A DNA stretch of 64,000 nt. It comes from Oscillospiraceae bacterium. GTDB lineage: Bacteria > Bacillota > Clostridia > Oscillospirales > Ruminococcaceae. Below, in pieces: positions 48,701-57,755 of this stretch. The stretch covers positions 124,001 to 188,000 of the forward strand of contig JAJQFI010000025.1 of NCBI GenBank assembly GCA_021201235.1. The letters run 5' to 3'. The notes under the pieces are model-generated. The model was given only the letters and a program-made list of their open reading frames with translations, had not been told where the DNA came from and made no database searches. A program made the translations under genes and the position numbers. Positions within the stretch are counted from its first letter, which is position 1. Every line of letters starts with the position of its first letter.

Positions 48701-49492
48701 AAGGCAGGCGATTTGCTCACCGCAGGCTCCAAGAATCCTGCCGATATCCTTGCAATTCAGGGCACCGAGGCTGTAAGAAACTATATCATCACCGAGGTTC
48801 AGAAGGTATACAGACTCCAGGGTGTTGACGTAAACGACAAGCACATCGAAGTCATTACAAGACAGATGCTCCGCAGAGTCAAGGTCGAAGATCCGGGATC
48901 ATCCTATCTCCTGCCGGGCTCGCTGATAGACAGAAACGAAGTCGAGCAGATGAACCGCGAGATTCAGGAAGAAATCGACGCCGGCAACGAAGAAGCCAAG
49001 CTCATCACGACCTCTCCCTTTATCCAGGGTATCACCAAGGCTTCCTCGAGCTCCGAGAGCTTCCTCTCCGCCGCTTCCTTCCAGGAGACGACAAGAGCCC
49101 TCACGGATGCCGCCATCAAGGGCAAGACCGACCATCTCCTCGGACTTAAGGAGAACGTTATCATCGGTAAGCTTCTGCCGGTAGGCACAGGCATGCAGGT
49201 TTATAACAACGTCGAGGTCGTCAAGAATGAGACATTTGCCGAACACAACGCTTCCGCCGCTCCCGCAACTCCCGTCCGTCCGACCCCGAAGCCGATTAAC
49301 ATGACCTCCTTGGCTCCCATCGTTGACGACGAGCCGGAGGAGGATGCCGTAGAGCCTATTGTCACGAGACCCGTAGACACGAGAACCGCAGAAGAGATTC
49401 ACGATTCCATCTATGGTGTGGTCCGCAACACGGCAAGAACCGACGCGGCAAACGCCGCAGCTGAGCAGATGAATCAGCCCTCTGCCGAATAA
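45704..49492 (+). CDS. rpoC: RNA polymerase beta' subunit (TTG start)
   Basis: NADFDGDQM, zinc motif CHCGKYK. Confidence 0.98.
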   Translation: MEFNVFDSIKIGLASPEQIRSWSHGEVTKPETINYRTQKPERDGLFCERIFGPTKDWECHCGKYKKIRFKGKVCERCGVEVTRAKVRRERMGHIELAAPVSHIWYFKGTPSRIGQMLEISSKRLEEVLYFTKYIVTDPGDTGLVKKQILTEREYQDAKERYEDKFTAKMGAEAIQELLREIDVEALAAGLKAELKDLPQGQKRIKLLKRLEIVEAFRTSGNKPEWMIMDVIPVIPPDLRPMVPLDGGRYATSDLNDLYRRVINRNNRLKRMLELDAPDIIVRNEKRMLQEAVDALIDNGRHGRPITGPNNRAFKSLSDMLKGKQGRFRQNLLGKRVDYSGRSVIVVGPELKMYQCGLPKEMALELFKPFVMKRLVDTNPQINIKSARKMVEKGTDEVWDALENVIQGHPVLLNRAPTLHRLGIQAFEPVLVEGRALKLHPLACTAYNADFDGDQMSVHVPLSVEAQAEARFLMLAANNLLKPADGKPVTVPTQDMVLGSYYLTLVKDGEKGEGKIFRDVNEAMMAYQAGIVSLQAKIKVRVSRMVDGEEKTKIIDTTVGRLIFNESIPQDLGYVDRKDPEKMFGLEVDFLVKKKQLGDIIDHCLNKHGTTKTSEMLDNIKAMGYKYSTKSGITVAVSDAVIPPQKKDILAEADRKADKIDKQYKRGLISRAEKSKRFIDIWTQATDDVTVALQDNLDKYNPIYMMSDSGARGSLAQIRQLAGMRGLIANTSGATIEMPIRANYREGLTVLEYFISSRGARKGLTDTALRTADSGYLTRRLVDVSQDVIITEDDCGTHEGIDVFEIKNGNELIEPFDERLVGRFLVEDLIDEATGEVVMSNDKLMTHDDAKTVIKYLESVGKDRIAIRSVLGCKSKRGVCAKCYGMDLAHSTVVSVGEAVGIIAAQSIGEPGTQLTMRTFHTGGVASAEDITQGLPRVEELFESRKPKGAAILSKTDGVVSFDEIKKSRVIVVTNPETGDVQQYSIPWDYRIVVKEGEEIKAGDLLTAGSKNPADILAIQGTEAVRNYIITEVQKVYRLQGVDVNDKHIEVITRQMLRRVKVEDPGSSYLLPGSLIDRNEVEQMNREIQEEIDAGNEEAKLITTSPFIQGITKASSSSESFLSAASFQETTRALTDAAIKGKTDHLLGLKENVIIGKLLPVGTGMQVYNNVEVVKNETFAEHNASAAPATPVRPTPKPINMTSLAPIVDDEPEEDAVEPIVTRPVDTRTAEEIHDSIYGVVRNTARTDAANAAAEQMNQPSAE

Positions 49493-49528
49493 TCACGACA
49501 GTTTCATCCATTCTTTTTCATTCTCTTT

Positions 49529-49578
49529 ATTCGCCCCCAACCGCCCTCCCAAATCTCGGTTGGGGGCAACCTTTTTAT
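49529..49578 (+). terminator. Rho-independent terminator of rpoBC
   Basis: CCCCCAACCG...CGGTTGGGGG-caaccttttt. Confidence 0.85.
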
Positions 49579-49585
49579 AAACGTC

Positions 49586-49614
49586 TTGACAACCAAAGGA
49601 TAATCGGCTATAAT
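49586..49614 (+). promoter_or_regulatory. SigA promoter of queT-like gene
   Basis: TTGACA-N17-TATAAT. Confidence 0.8.
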
Positions 49615-49619
49615 AGTCA

Positions 49620-49712
49620 GGCTCGGGGGAAACTGTTGCAAGTGCGGGGTCTTCCGGCAAAAAAATAACGGGTGTCACCTTGAAAACCACCCGGATAAAA
49701 AACAAGGAGTAA
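49620..49712 (+). promoter_or_regulatory. Candidate preQ1 riboswitch
   Basis: CGGGTG-tcaCCTTGaaaac-CACCCG-gataaaaaa-CAAGGAG: stem, loop CCTTG able to pair with CAAGG overlapping the SD; A-rich tail; upstream of QueT. Confidence 0.65.
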
Positions 49713-49718
49713 TTTAAC

Positions 49719-50198
49719 ATGAAAAACTTATCCGTATCAAGACTTGTGAAATTAGCGGTAGTGACGGCAATCTATGTCGCACTGACTCTGGCGCTCAGCT
49801 CGCTATCCTATGGCAACATCCAGTTCCGGATTGCCGAAGCGCTGATGCTCCTCTGCTTCTACCGTAAGGACTACGGCATTTCCTTGATTCTCGGGTGCTT
49901 ACTCGCAAATGTATTCAGCACCATCGGAATCGTGGACATGGCGTTCGGAACGGCGGCGACAGTTTTGGCTGTAATCTGCATGATGTACAGCCCGAATATC
50001 TACGTCGCGTCAATCTTCCCGGTCATTTTCAACGGTCTGATAGTCGGAGCCGAGCTCTACTGGTTCGTTGGGCTTCCGTTCTGGATTTCCGCTCTGGAGG
50101 TAGCTTTCGGCGAATTCGTCTGCGTCTGCGTCCTGGGCATCATCCTCTTCAAGCTACTTGAGAAGAACAAGAAGTTCATGAAGCTCATCACTGATTGA
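49719..50198 (+). CDS. queT: QueT-family queuosine precursor transporter
   Basis: LSYGNIQFRIAEALMLLCFYRKDYGISLILGCLLAN. Confidence 0.88.
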   Translation: MKNLSVSRLVKLAVVTAIYVALTLALSSLSYGNIQFRIAEALMLLCFYRKDYGISLILGCLLANVFSTIGIVDMAFGTAATVLAVICMMYSPNIYVASIFPVIFNGLIVGAELYWFVGLPFWISALEVAFGEFVCVCVLGIILFKLLEKNKKFMKLITD

Positions 50199-50325
50199 CG
50201 GGCACGGCAAAAAATTTTTTCAGAAAAAAATGCGAACGGGGTGCAATAATTCGGCGCCCCGATTTGTATTATAGGTATAAGAGCTTTTTTCCGAATGGAA
50301 TCGCACTTATCATACTTTCAAAGAA

Positions 50326-50372
50326 ATCTCCCCAAACTGAGCGCACAGTCTTGGGGAGAGTCTTTTTTGCCA
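50326..50372 (+). terminator. Rho-independent terminator
   Basis: TCTCCCCAA...TTGGGGAGA-gtctttttt. Confidence 0.7.
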
Positions 50373-50497
50373 TGCAAAAAAGACGAAAGATTTGCCTTCG
50401 GCAAACTTCCAACTTATAAATAACTCTTGATTTTCCCCGACAAACAATATATAATATCATTGGTCAAGAAAATACTTTATCGGAAAGAGGAAGTAAA

Positions 50498-52315
50498 TTG
50501 ATTAGAAATGATTTGAGAAACATCGCTATAATCGCTCACGTTGACCATGGAAAGACAACCTTGGTCGACGGCATGCTCAAGCAGAGCGGTACATTCAGAG
50601 AAAACCAGGTCGTGAACGAGCGAGTTATGGACTCGAACGACATCGAGCGCGAGAGGGGAATAACCATCCTCGCCAAGAACACCTCGGTCGTCTATAACGG
50701 CGTCAAAATCAACATCGTCGACACCCCCGGTCACGCCGACTTCGGCGGTGAGGTCGAGAGAATCCTCAAAATGGTTGACGGAGTAATTTTGCTCGTTGAC
50801 GCCGCCGAGGGTCCCATGCCCCAGACAAGATTTGTTTTGCAGCACGCCTTGGAGCTCGGGCACAGAGTCATCATCGTTATAAACAAGATTGACCGCCCGG
50901 ATGCGAGAATCGACGAAGTAATCGACGAGTGCTATGAGCTTCTTATGGACCTCAATGCTTCGGACGAACAGCTCGACTCCCCGATTCTCTTCTGCTCCGG
51001 AAGAGACGGCACCGCATCAACGGACGAGCACACCCCCGGAACGGATCTGACTCCGCTCTTCGACAAGATACTCGAATATATCCCGGCGCCCGAGGGTGAG
51101 CCTGAGGAGCCATTGCAGCTTCTCGTGTCCTCGATTGACTATAACGACTATGTCGGCAGAATCGCCATTGGCAAGATTGAGCGCGGCTCCGTCAAGGTTA
51201 ATCAGGAGGTCACCATCGGCGACTACCACGAGACGAAGAAGCCTTATAGAGGCAAGATTGTCACCCTTTATCAGATTGCCGGTCTCGAGCGTGTCCCTGC
51301 AGAGAAGGCGACGGTCGGCGACATCGTCTGCATCAGCGGAATTGAGAACATCACCATCGGCGACACCATCTGCGACACGCAGAATTTTGAGCCGCTTCCC
51401 TTCGTCAAGATAAGCGAGCCGACGGTCGAGATGACCTTCTCGGTCAACGATTCGCCGTTTGCGGGCAGAGAGGGAAAGTATGTCACCTCGCGCCACCTCC
51501 GCGAAAGACTCTTCAGAGAACTTCTGAAGGACGTTTCGCTTCGGGTATCAGAGACCGACTCCACCGACTCGTTCAAAGTTGCGGGTCGTGGCGAGATGCA
51601 CCTTTCAATACTTATCGAGAACATGCGCCGTGAGGGCTATGAGATGGGCGTTTCGACCCCGAGAGTCCTCTATAAAGAGATTGACGGCAAGCTCTGCGAA
51701 CCGATTGAAGAGCTCGTTGTCGACGTTCCCGAGACGTCTGTCGGTGCAGTCATGGAGAAGATGGGCACCAGAAAAGCCGAGATGGTCTCGATGAACCCGA
51801 TGGGCTCGCGAATGAGGGTTGTCTTCCACGTCCCCGCAAGAGGCTTGTTTGGCTACAGAAACGAATTCTTAACGGACACCAAGGGCGAGGGCATCATGAA
51901 CTCCGTCTTCTACGGCTACGAGCAGTATAAGGGCGACATCCCGAGGCGCTCTAACGGCTCTCTCGTGGCTTTCGAGACGGGCGAAGCCGTAACCTATGGT
52001 CTTTACAACGCGCAGGAGAGGGGAGCTCTCTTCATCGGTGCGGGCACTCCCGTTTATGAGGGCATGATTGTCGGCGTCTCCCCGAAGCCGGGCGATTTGG
52101 TCGTCAACGTCTGCAAGAAGAAGCACCTGACGAATACCCGTGCCTCCGGCAGTGACGACGCTTTGCGCCTCATTCCCCCGAGAGTACTGAGCCTTGAAGA
52201 TAGCCTTGAATTCATCGCGGACGATGAACTTGTCGAAGTAACGCCGAAGAATATAAGACTCAGAAAGAAGACACTTTCGAATATTCAGAGAGCGAAGGAC
52301 AGAGCGAAGTTATAA
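50498..52315 (+). CDS. typA: TypA/BipA ribosome-associated GTPase
   Basis: NIAIIAHVDHGKTTLVDGMLKQSG; DSNDIERERGITI. Confidence 0.97.
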   Translation: MIRNDLRNIAIIAHVDHGKTTLVDGMLKQSGTFRENQVVNERVMDSNDIERERGITILAKNTSVVYNGVKINIVDTPGHADFGGEVERILKMVDGVILLVDAAEGPMPQTRFVLQHALELGHRVIIVINKIDRPDARIDEVIDECYELLMDLNASDEQLDSPILFCSGRDGTASTDEHTPGTDLTPLFDKILEYIPAPEGEPEEPLQLLVSSIDYNDYVGRIAIGKIERGSVKVNQEVTIGDYHETKKPYRGKIVTLYQIAGLERVPAEKATVGDIVCISGIENITIGDTICDTQNFEPLPFVKISEPTVEMTFSVNDSPFAGREGKYVTSRHLRERLFRELLKDVSLRVSETDSTDSFKVAGRGEMHLSILIENMRREGYEMGVSTPRVLYKEIDGKLCEPIEELVVDVPETSVGAVMEKMGTRKAEMVSMNPMGSRMRVVFHVPARGLFGYRNEFLTDTKGEGIMNSVFYGYEQYKGDIPRRSNGSLVAFETGEAVTYGLYNAQERGALFIGAGTPVYEGMIVGVSPKPGDLVVNVCKKKHLTNTRASGSDDALRLIPPRVLSLEDSLEFIADDELVEVTPKNIRLRKKTLSNIQRAKDRAKL

Positions 52316-52417
52316 TCCCAAAAAACTTTGCAAAACCTATTGACAAATAGGCTCATACACGCTAAACTTATCGTAGACCTATTTCGATAAGGCTTATCTA
52401 TTACAGGAGGCACTTTT

Positions 52418-52642
52418 ATGGTATTTGATAAAATCGTGGCGATAATCGCCGATCAGCTCGACATGGATGTCAGTGACATCACTGCCGATTCCACTTTCGA
52501 AAATCTCGGTGCGGATTCCCTTGATGTTGTCGACGTTATAATGACTCTCGAGGATGAGTTTGACATGGAGATTCCCGATGAAGCAATCGAAGGAATGAAG
52601 ACCGTCGGCGAGCTCGTCAAGTTCGTTGAGGACAATACTTAA
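52418..52642 (+). CDS. acpP: Acyl carrier protein
   Basis: LGADSLDVVDVIMTLEDEF. Confidence 0.97.
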   Translation: MVFDKIVAIIADQLDMDVSDITADSTFENLGADSLDVVDVIMTLEDEFDMEIPDEAIEGMKTVGELVKFVEDNT

Positions 52643-52697
52643 GTATTGTGTCTATACTTGATATTTAACAGAAAACTTTGAAAAAGCAATGCCCTCC

Positions 52698-52730
52698 GAG
52701 GACAGAGAAATCTGTCCTCTTCTTTTTACG
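52698..52730 (+). terminator. Rho-independent terminator
   Basis: GAGGACAGA-gaaa-TCTGTCCTC-ttcttttt. Confidence 0.85.
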
Positions 52731-52833
52731 TCTCTTTTTAAAATCCCCGTTGCAAAACATCTTGATTTGTGGTACAATATACTCAACATTGAAATTTCGC
52801 ACGGGGCGTTGTCGCCGTGCAGAAGGGACCAGT

Positions 52834-53238
52834 ATGCTTCATGAAAAATCGTGCGGCGGGATTGTCTGGCGCAAGTTTCATGGCAACACGGAAATACTGC
52901 TTGTAAAGCACATAAACAGCAGGCATTGGTCGTTCCCAAAGGGTCACGTCGAAGAAGGTGAGACGGAGATTCAGACCGCCACTCGGGAGATTTTCGAGGA
53001 GACGGGAATCGAGGTCATCATCGACCAGACCTTCCGGGAGACGGTGTCCTACTCCCCGAAAAAGGGGACTCACAAAACGGTGGTCTATTTCCTCGCCAAG
53101 GCGAAGAACACCGATTTTGTTCCGCAGGAGGACGAGATTGCCGACATCAAGTGGGTGGAAATCGACCGGGCGGATGCCGTGTTGTCCTATGATAACGACA
53201 AAAGTGTAGCCCAGAAGGCTCGAGGACACATCACATGA
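52834..53238 (+). CDS. NUDIX hydrolase
   Basis: GHVEEGETEIQTATREIFEETGIE Nudix box; ATG 52834 preferred. Confidence 0.92.
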   Translation: MLHEKSCGGIVWRKFHGNTEILLVKHINSRHWSFPKGHVEEGETEIQTATREIFEETGIEVIIDQTFRETVSYSPKKGTHKTVVYFLAKAKNTDFVPQEDEIADIKWVEIDRADAVLSYDNDKSVAQKARGHIT

Positions 53239-53239
53239 A

Positions 53240-53262
53240 AAAAGCCGGCTCAGCCGGCTTTC
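53240..53262. terminator. Bidirectional terminator between convergent genes
   Basis: AAAAAAGCCGGCT-c-AGCCGGCTTT. Confidence 0.75.
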
Positions 53263-53510
53263 GCATTATAATACGCCTCTAAGATTTCCGATTCCATCTC
53301 CTGCCTCGCTTCTGTCGAGATGGGATGGACTATGTCCCTGAATACTCCGGTGTCGTCACGCCTCGAGGGCATGGCGACGAAGAGGCGGTCCTCGCCCTCG
53401 ATGACCTTGATGTCGTGGACGGCGAAGGCGTTGTCGAAGGTGACGCTCACGATTCCCTTGAGCTTCCCCTCGGGGATGAGCTTTCTTACTTTGATACCCG
53501 TAATTGTCAT
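53250..53510 (-). CDS. spoVG: Septation/sporulation regulator SpoVG
   Basis: MTITGIKVRKLIPEGKLKGIVSVTFDNAFAVHDIKVIEG. Confidence 0.96.
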   Translation of the reverse strand: MTITGIKVRKLIPEGKLKGIVSVTFDNAFAVHDIKVIEGEDRLFVAMPSRRDDTGVFRDIVHPISTEARQEMESEILEAYYNAKAG

Positions 53511-53696
53511 GGCAAATTGTCCTTTCAAATTTAAATCTAAGCCTATTTTTGCCTTGCTTGCGGGATTTTATACCACCCCGGGAGCCGGAAATCAGCCCGA
53601 AACGAAATTTTTTTGAGAAAATTCCCGAAAAGGTGTTTATTTTTTCTTCGAAATGTAATATACTTAAGGTGAACTTTTGTTGTTGGGGGTTTATAC

Positions 53697-55112
53697 ATGT
53701 CAGAACATTTCTCTCTCGCCAGGGACTCAATCCTTGCGGGGAAGCAACATATACATTTCATCGGCATCGGCGGGAGCGGGATGTTCCCTCTGGCTCAGAT
53801 TCTTCACGGAATGGGCTTTTACCTCACCGGCTCCGACAATAACGAGACGGAAACACTCGAGCAGGTTCGTGCGATGGGCATCCCCGTCTTCATGGGTCAG
53901 CGCGCCGAGAATATCGAGGGATCAGATCTCATCGTCCACACCGCCGCCATCATGAGCGACAACCCGGAGCTCATTGCCGCAAAGGCAAGCGGCGTGCCGG
54001 TCCTCGAGCGCTCGGAGCTATTGGGGCTCGTCACGAAGAGCTATGATAATGCCGTCTGCGTCTCGGGAACTCACGGGAAGACCACGACCTCCTCGATGCT
54101 TGCGGAGATTATGCGTGAATCCGGCGAGGATTTCGGCTGTGTTATCGGCGGGAAGCTCCGCTCAATCGGCGGCTCGGGCAGAACCGGCAACGGCGACAAG
54201 ATGGTCTGCGAGTCCTGCGAGTTTGTCGACACGTTTCTGAAGCTCTATCCCGACATCGCGATAATTCTTAATATAGACGCCGACCACCTCGATTATTTCA
54301 AGACGATGGATAACCTGAAAGCGTCGTTCCATAAATTCGCCGGGAATGCCACGAAGTGCCTTATCTATAACGGCGACGACGCGAACACCCTCGAAGCAGT
54401 TGCGGGTGTCTCAGGAAAAGACTTGATTACCTTCGGCTGGTCGGACACAAACGACTATTACCCCGTCATACACGAAATCCATGGGCTTCTGACGACGTTT
54501 TCCGTCTTCTATAAGGGAACTATGCTGTTTGACGCTGAAATCCACGTCCCGGGCAAGCACGACGTCCTGAACGCCACTGCGGCGATTGCGGCTTGCAGGT
54601 ATCTCGGCATTTCGGATGAAAATATAATCAAGGGTTTAGCCGAATTCAAGGGCGCAGAGAGACGGTTTGAGAAGCTTGCGGAAGTGAATGGCATCACGAT
54701 TGCCGACGACTATGCACATCATCCGAGAGAGATTGAAGTAACGCTACAGGCGGCGAAGGGTCTCGGGTTCAATCGAATCATCGCCGTGCATCAGCCGTTC
54801 ACCTATTCGAGGACATACACACTCATGGACGACTTCGCAAGGGTGCTGAAGCTTGCCGATTTGGTGGTTTTAACCGAGATTATGGGCTCCCGCGAGAAGA
54901 ACACCTACGGCGTCAAGGCGAGCGACCTCGCCGAAAAGATTGACGGGTGCGTCCTGACTCCGACATTCGACGAATGCGTGGAGTTTCTGAGGTCGGAGAT
55001 AAAACCGGGCGACCTCGTTATAACTATGGGCTGTGGAGACATCTATAAGGTCTCACATAAACTTTCAAAAATTTTAAAGGAGGAACGAAGCGATGGCAGA
55101 AGTCAAACTTAA
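53697..55112 (+). CDS. murC: UDP-N-acetylmuramate--L-alanine ligase
   Basis: HFIGIGGSGMFPLA; SGTHGKTTTSSM; ADDYAHHPREI. Confidence 0.97.
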   Translation: MSEHFSLARDSILAGKQHIHFIGIGGSGMFPLAQILHGMGFYLTGSDNNETETLEQVRAMGIPVFMGQRAENIEGSDLIVHTAAIMSDNPELIAAKASGVPVLERSELLGLVTKSYDNAVCVSGTHGKTTTSSMLAEIMRESGEDFGCVIGGKLRSIGGSGRTGNGDKMVCESCEFVDTFLKLYPDIAIILNIDADHLDYFKTMDNLKASFHKFAGNATKCLIYNGDDANTLEAVAGVSGKDLITFGWSDTNDYYPVIHEIHGLLTTFSVFYKGTMLFDAEIHVPGKHDVLNATAAIAACRYLGISDENIIKGLAEFKGAERRFEKLAEVNGITIADDYAHHPREIEVTLQAAKGLGFNRIIAVHQPFTYSRTYTLMDDFARVLKLADLVVLTEIMGSREKNTYGVKASDLAEKIDGCVLTPTFDECVEFLRSEIKPGDLVITMGCGDIYKVSHKLSKILKEERSDGRSQT

Positions 55113-55698
55113 TGACAGAGACAGAGCGGTTTACGAATGTATAAGACAGGGAGCAGAGGTCGGCGTTATGCCCACTGTTCGCGAGATATGCAAGGCGATA
55201 GGCAACCCCTCAACCTCTACCATCCACAGAAGCATTCAGAAGCTTGCGGACGCAGGTCTCATCGAGAAGCCGGACGGGCACCTTAACCGTGCTTTAAAGC
55301 TTGTCGGAGAGGAGAGGGGACAGAAGGTTCCGATCCTCGGCACAGTCACCGCCGGAATTCCGATTACAGCTATTCAGGAGATTGAAGGGTATCTTAATTT
55401 CACTTCTTCGAAGCACTATGACGGCAAGCTCTTTGCACTCAAGGTTCGTGGCGAGTCGATGATTAACGCCGCAATCCTTGACGGAGATACGGTAGTTGTT
55501 GAGCAGTGCGCAACCGCCGAGAACGGCGATATCGTCGTCGCCCTCGTAGACGAAGAGGACGCCACCGTAAAGCGCTTTTACAAGGAAGACGGTCATTACC
55601 GCTTGCAACCCGAAAACGACGAAATGGAGCCGATTATCTCCGACTCAGTGTCGATTATAGGCAAGGTCGTCGCAGTAATTCGTTATCTGGAGGATTAA
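55093..55698 (+). CDS. lexA: LexA repressor
   Basis: N-terminal wHTH; AGIPITA cleavage region; GESMINAAILDGD. Confidence 0.95.
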   Translation: MAEVKLNDRDRAVYECIRQGAEVGVMPTVREICKAIGNPSTSTIHRSIQKLADAGLIEKPDGHLNRALKLVGEERGQKVPILGTVTAGIPITAIQEIEGYLNFTSSKHYDGKLFALKVRGESMINAAILDGDTVVVEQCATAENGDIVVALVDEEDATVKRFYKEDGHYRLQPENDEMEPIISDSVSIIGKVVAVIRYLED

Positions 55699-55699
55699 T

Positions 55700-56263
55700 A
55701 TGGGAGTAGAAGCAGAAAACGAAATCCCGAAGCATTTGAACGAAGAGACGCTTTCGACTGAGCGAATCTTCGAGGGAAAAGTTGTGAATCTTCGGAAGGA
55801 CAAGGTTCTCCTTGAGAGCGGCAGAACGAGCTACAGAGAAGTCATCGAGCACAACGGCGGCGTTTGCGTCCTGCCTCTGACGGATGACGATGAGATTATT
55901 TTCGTCCGGCAGTTCAGATACCCGTTCAAGACGGTGCTTCTTGAGCTTCCCGCCGGCAAGCGTGAAGGAAACGAGGAGCCGATAAACTGCGGCATCCGTG
56001 AGCTCAAGGAAGAGGTCGGCGCGACGGCAGAGAAGATTACATACCTCGGAAACCTCTACCCGACGGTCGCCTATGACACGGAAATCATATACATGTATAT
56101 GGCGGAAGGGCTCGATTTCGGCGAGCAGAACCTCGACCCCGGCGAGTTCATCGACGTCGTAAAAATCCCGTTCGAAAAAGCCGTCGAAATGGTCATGAAC
56201 GGCGAGATTCCGGACAGCAAGACGCAACTGGCGATTTTGAAGGCGAATATGATGCGGAAATAA
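55700..56263 (+). CDS. NUDIX ADP-ribose pyrophosphatase
   Basis: ELPAGKREGNEEPINCGIRELKEEVG. Confidence 0.92.
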   Translation: MGVEAENEIPKHLNEETLSTERIFEGKVVNLRKDKVLLESGRTSYREVIEHNGGVCVLPLTDDDEIIFVRQFRYPFKTVLLELPAGKREGNEEPINCGIRELKEEVGATAEKITYLGNLYPTVAYDTEIIYMYMAEGLDFGEQNLDPGEFIDVVKIPFEKAVEMVMNGEIPDSKTQLAILKANMMRK

Positions 56264-56424
56264 CCTCTCCGTCTGCGCTTCGCGCATCCACCTCCCCTTA
56301 ACAGGGGAGGCTTTTTGCGTTCTATACAAGTTTTGAGAGAATAAAAAAGGCTCCCCTACGCTTAGGGGAGCTGGCACGTGTAGCGTGACTGAGAGGTGCT
56401 ATTTTCAGCCTTGCTGAAAATAGC
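56264..56424. repeat. Full-length composite palindromic repeat, copy 2 (inverted relative to copy 1)
   Basis: Reverse complement aligns module by module with 40348-40522, including the T-rich to A-rich spacer. Confidence 0.85.
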
Positions 56425-56446
56425 GAAGTTCGGCGAAGCCGAACTT

Positions 56447-57676
56447 CTAATCATCATCCGACACAGTCGTCGTACTGCTCTGCGAAAGGACTTCAATCGC
56501 TTTCTTAATACAGCCGTCGGTGGTTTCGTCTAATAGCTTTAAATCCGAGTTCAGGTCTGCCGCGAGGGTGACCTCATAGTCGGGCTTGACGCCGGTGCCG
56601 GAAAACTCCGTCAGCGGTCCCGAAAGGGTTGCCGTCGGGATGCTTATCGCCGTGCTGTCGTATAGGCTGTAGACCTCGGTGAGCTGTGCTGAGCCTGCGG
56701 TCGTGCTTCCGATAATCGTCGCGCCCAAGCCGTCACGAAGAGCCGCCGCGAAGAGCTCCGCCGGTCCCGAGGTTCTCGAATTGACGAGGACAACAACGGG
56801 GATTGACGGCGTATTGGTGCCGTCGCAGAGATCACCCGAGGACTGGGTGCCGTCAAGAGAGGTCGAGATATAGGGGACGGAATCCGCCGGCAGAAGGACA
56901 TTCAGAAGGTTGAAGACCAGGTCGAAAATGACGCCCGAATTGTTCCGAAGGTCGATTATGATGCCGGTCGTTGAGCTGTCCGACAGAAGGCTCAGATACG
57001 CCGCAATGAACTGGCGGTAGGTAATTTCCGAGAATTCGTTTACTTTTATATAGCCGTAGCCGTCGAAGCTGTCCGAGCTGACGGTCGCAACGGTCATCTG
57101 GACGGTGGTGAGGGTGTAGCTCGTGTCTTCGCCCGAGGAGCGGACGGTGAGCGTAAGCTGGGTGCCCGCCTCGGATGTGAGCATCGAGTAAGCCCAGTCA
57201 TAGCCCATCTCGAGAACCGAGTAGCCGTTGATTTCGATGATGCTGTCGCCGACCGAAATTCCCGCAGACTCGGCGGGACCGTTCGGGATAATGTCCGTGA
57301 CGCTCGGGCAACCGCCGACATCCTCGAAATAGATTCCCACGCCGAGATGAGTTCCGCTTACATGCTCCTGATAGAGCTCGTATTCGTTCTCGTCGTAGTA
57401 TTCAGCGGTGGCACCGCCGGTTGCGTCGCCCAGAACGCCGATATAGGCTTCCGCAAGCGACTCGATAAGCTCATCCTCGTCGATGGTGCCGTTGTAGTAG
57501 GAGCGGACGTAGGTATCAATCTGCTCGAGCTTTGTATACATCTCCGCACGCTGTTGGACGTCGGAAATCAGGTTGTTATAAAGGCTGACAGAGTAGCTCG
57601 TCGAGATGATAAACGTCAGAGCCGCCGCAATCGCCATAAGAGAGATGGCGAGCCCGAGGGATATTTTTTTGTTCAT
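56447..57676 (-). CDS. S41 family carboxy-terminal processing protease
   Basis: PDZ domain; GIIIDLRNNSGVIFDLVFNLLNVLLP; VLVNSRTSGPAELFAAAL. Confidence 0.93.
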   Translation of the reverse strand: MNKKISLGLAISLMAIAAALTFIISTSYSVSLYNNLISDVQQRAEMYTKLEQIDTYVRSYYNGTIDEDELIESLAEAYIGVLGDATGGATAEYYDENEYELYQEHVSGTHLGVGIYFEDVGGCPSVTDIIPNGPAESAGISVGDSIIEINGYSVLEMGYDWAYSMLTSEAGTQLTLTVRSSGEDTSYTLTTVQMTVATVSSDSFDGYGYIKVNEFSEITYRQFIAAYLSLLSDSSTTGIIIDLRNNSGVIFDLVFNLLNVLLPADSVPYISTSLDGTQSSGDLCDGTNTPSIPVVVLVNSRTSGPAELFAAALRDGLGATIIGSTTAGSAQLTEVYSLYDSTAISIPTATLSGPLTEFSGTGVKPDYEVTLAADLNSDLKLLDETTDGCIKKAIEVLSQSSTTTVSDDD

Positions 57677-57717
57677 AAGGTCGCGTTCTCTCCTTAGTGC
57701 TGGGTTGGAAGTTCGGC

Positions 57718-57755
57718 AAAGCCGAACTTTCGAAGATGACCGAAGGTCATCTTTT
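57718..57755. repeat. Two tandem hairpins of the intergenic palindrome type
   Basis: AAGTTCGGC-aaa-GCCGAACTT and AAGATGACC-gaa-GGTCATCTT. Confidence 0.7.
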
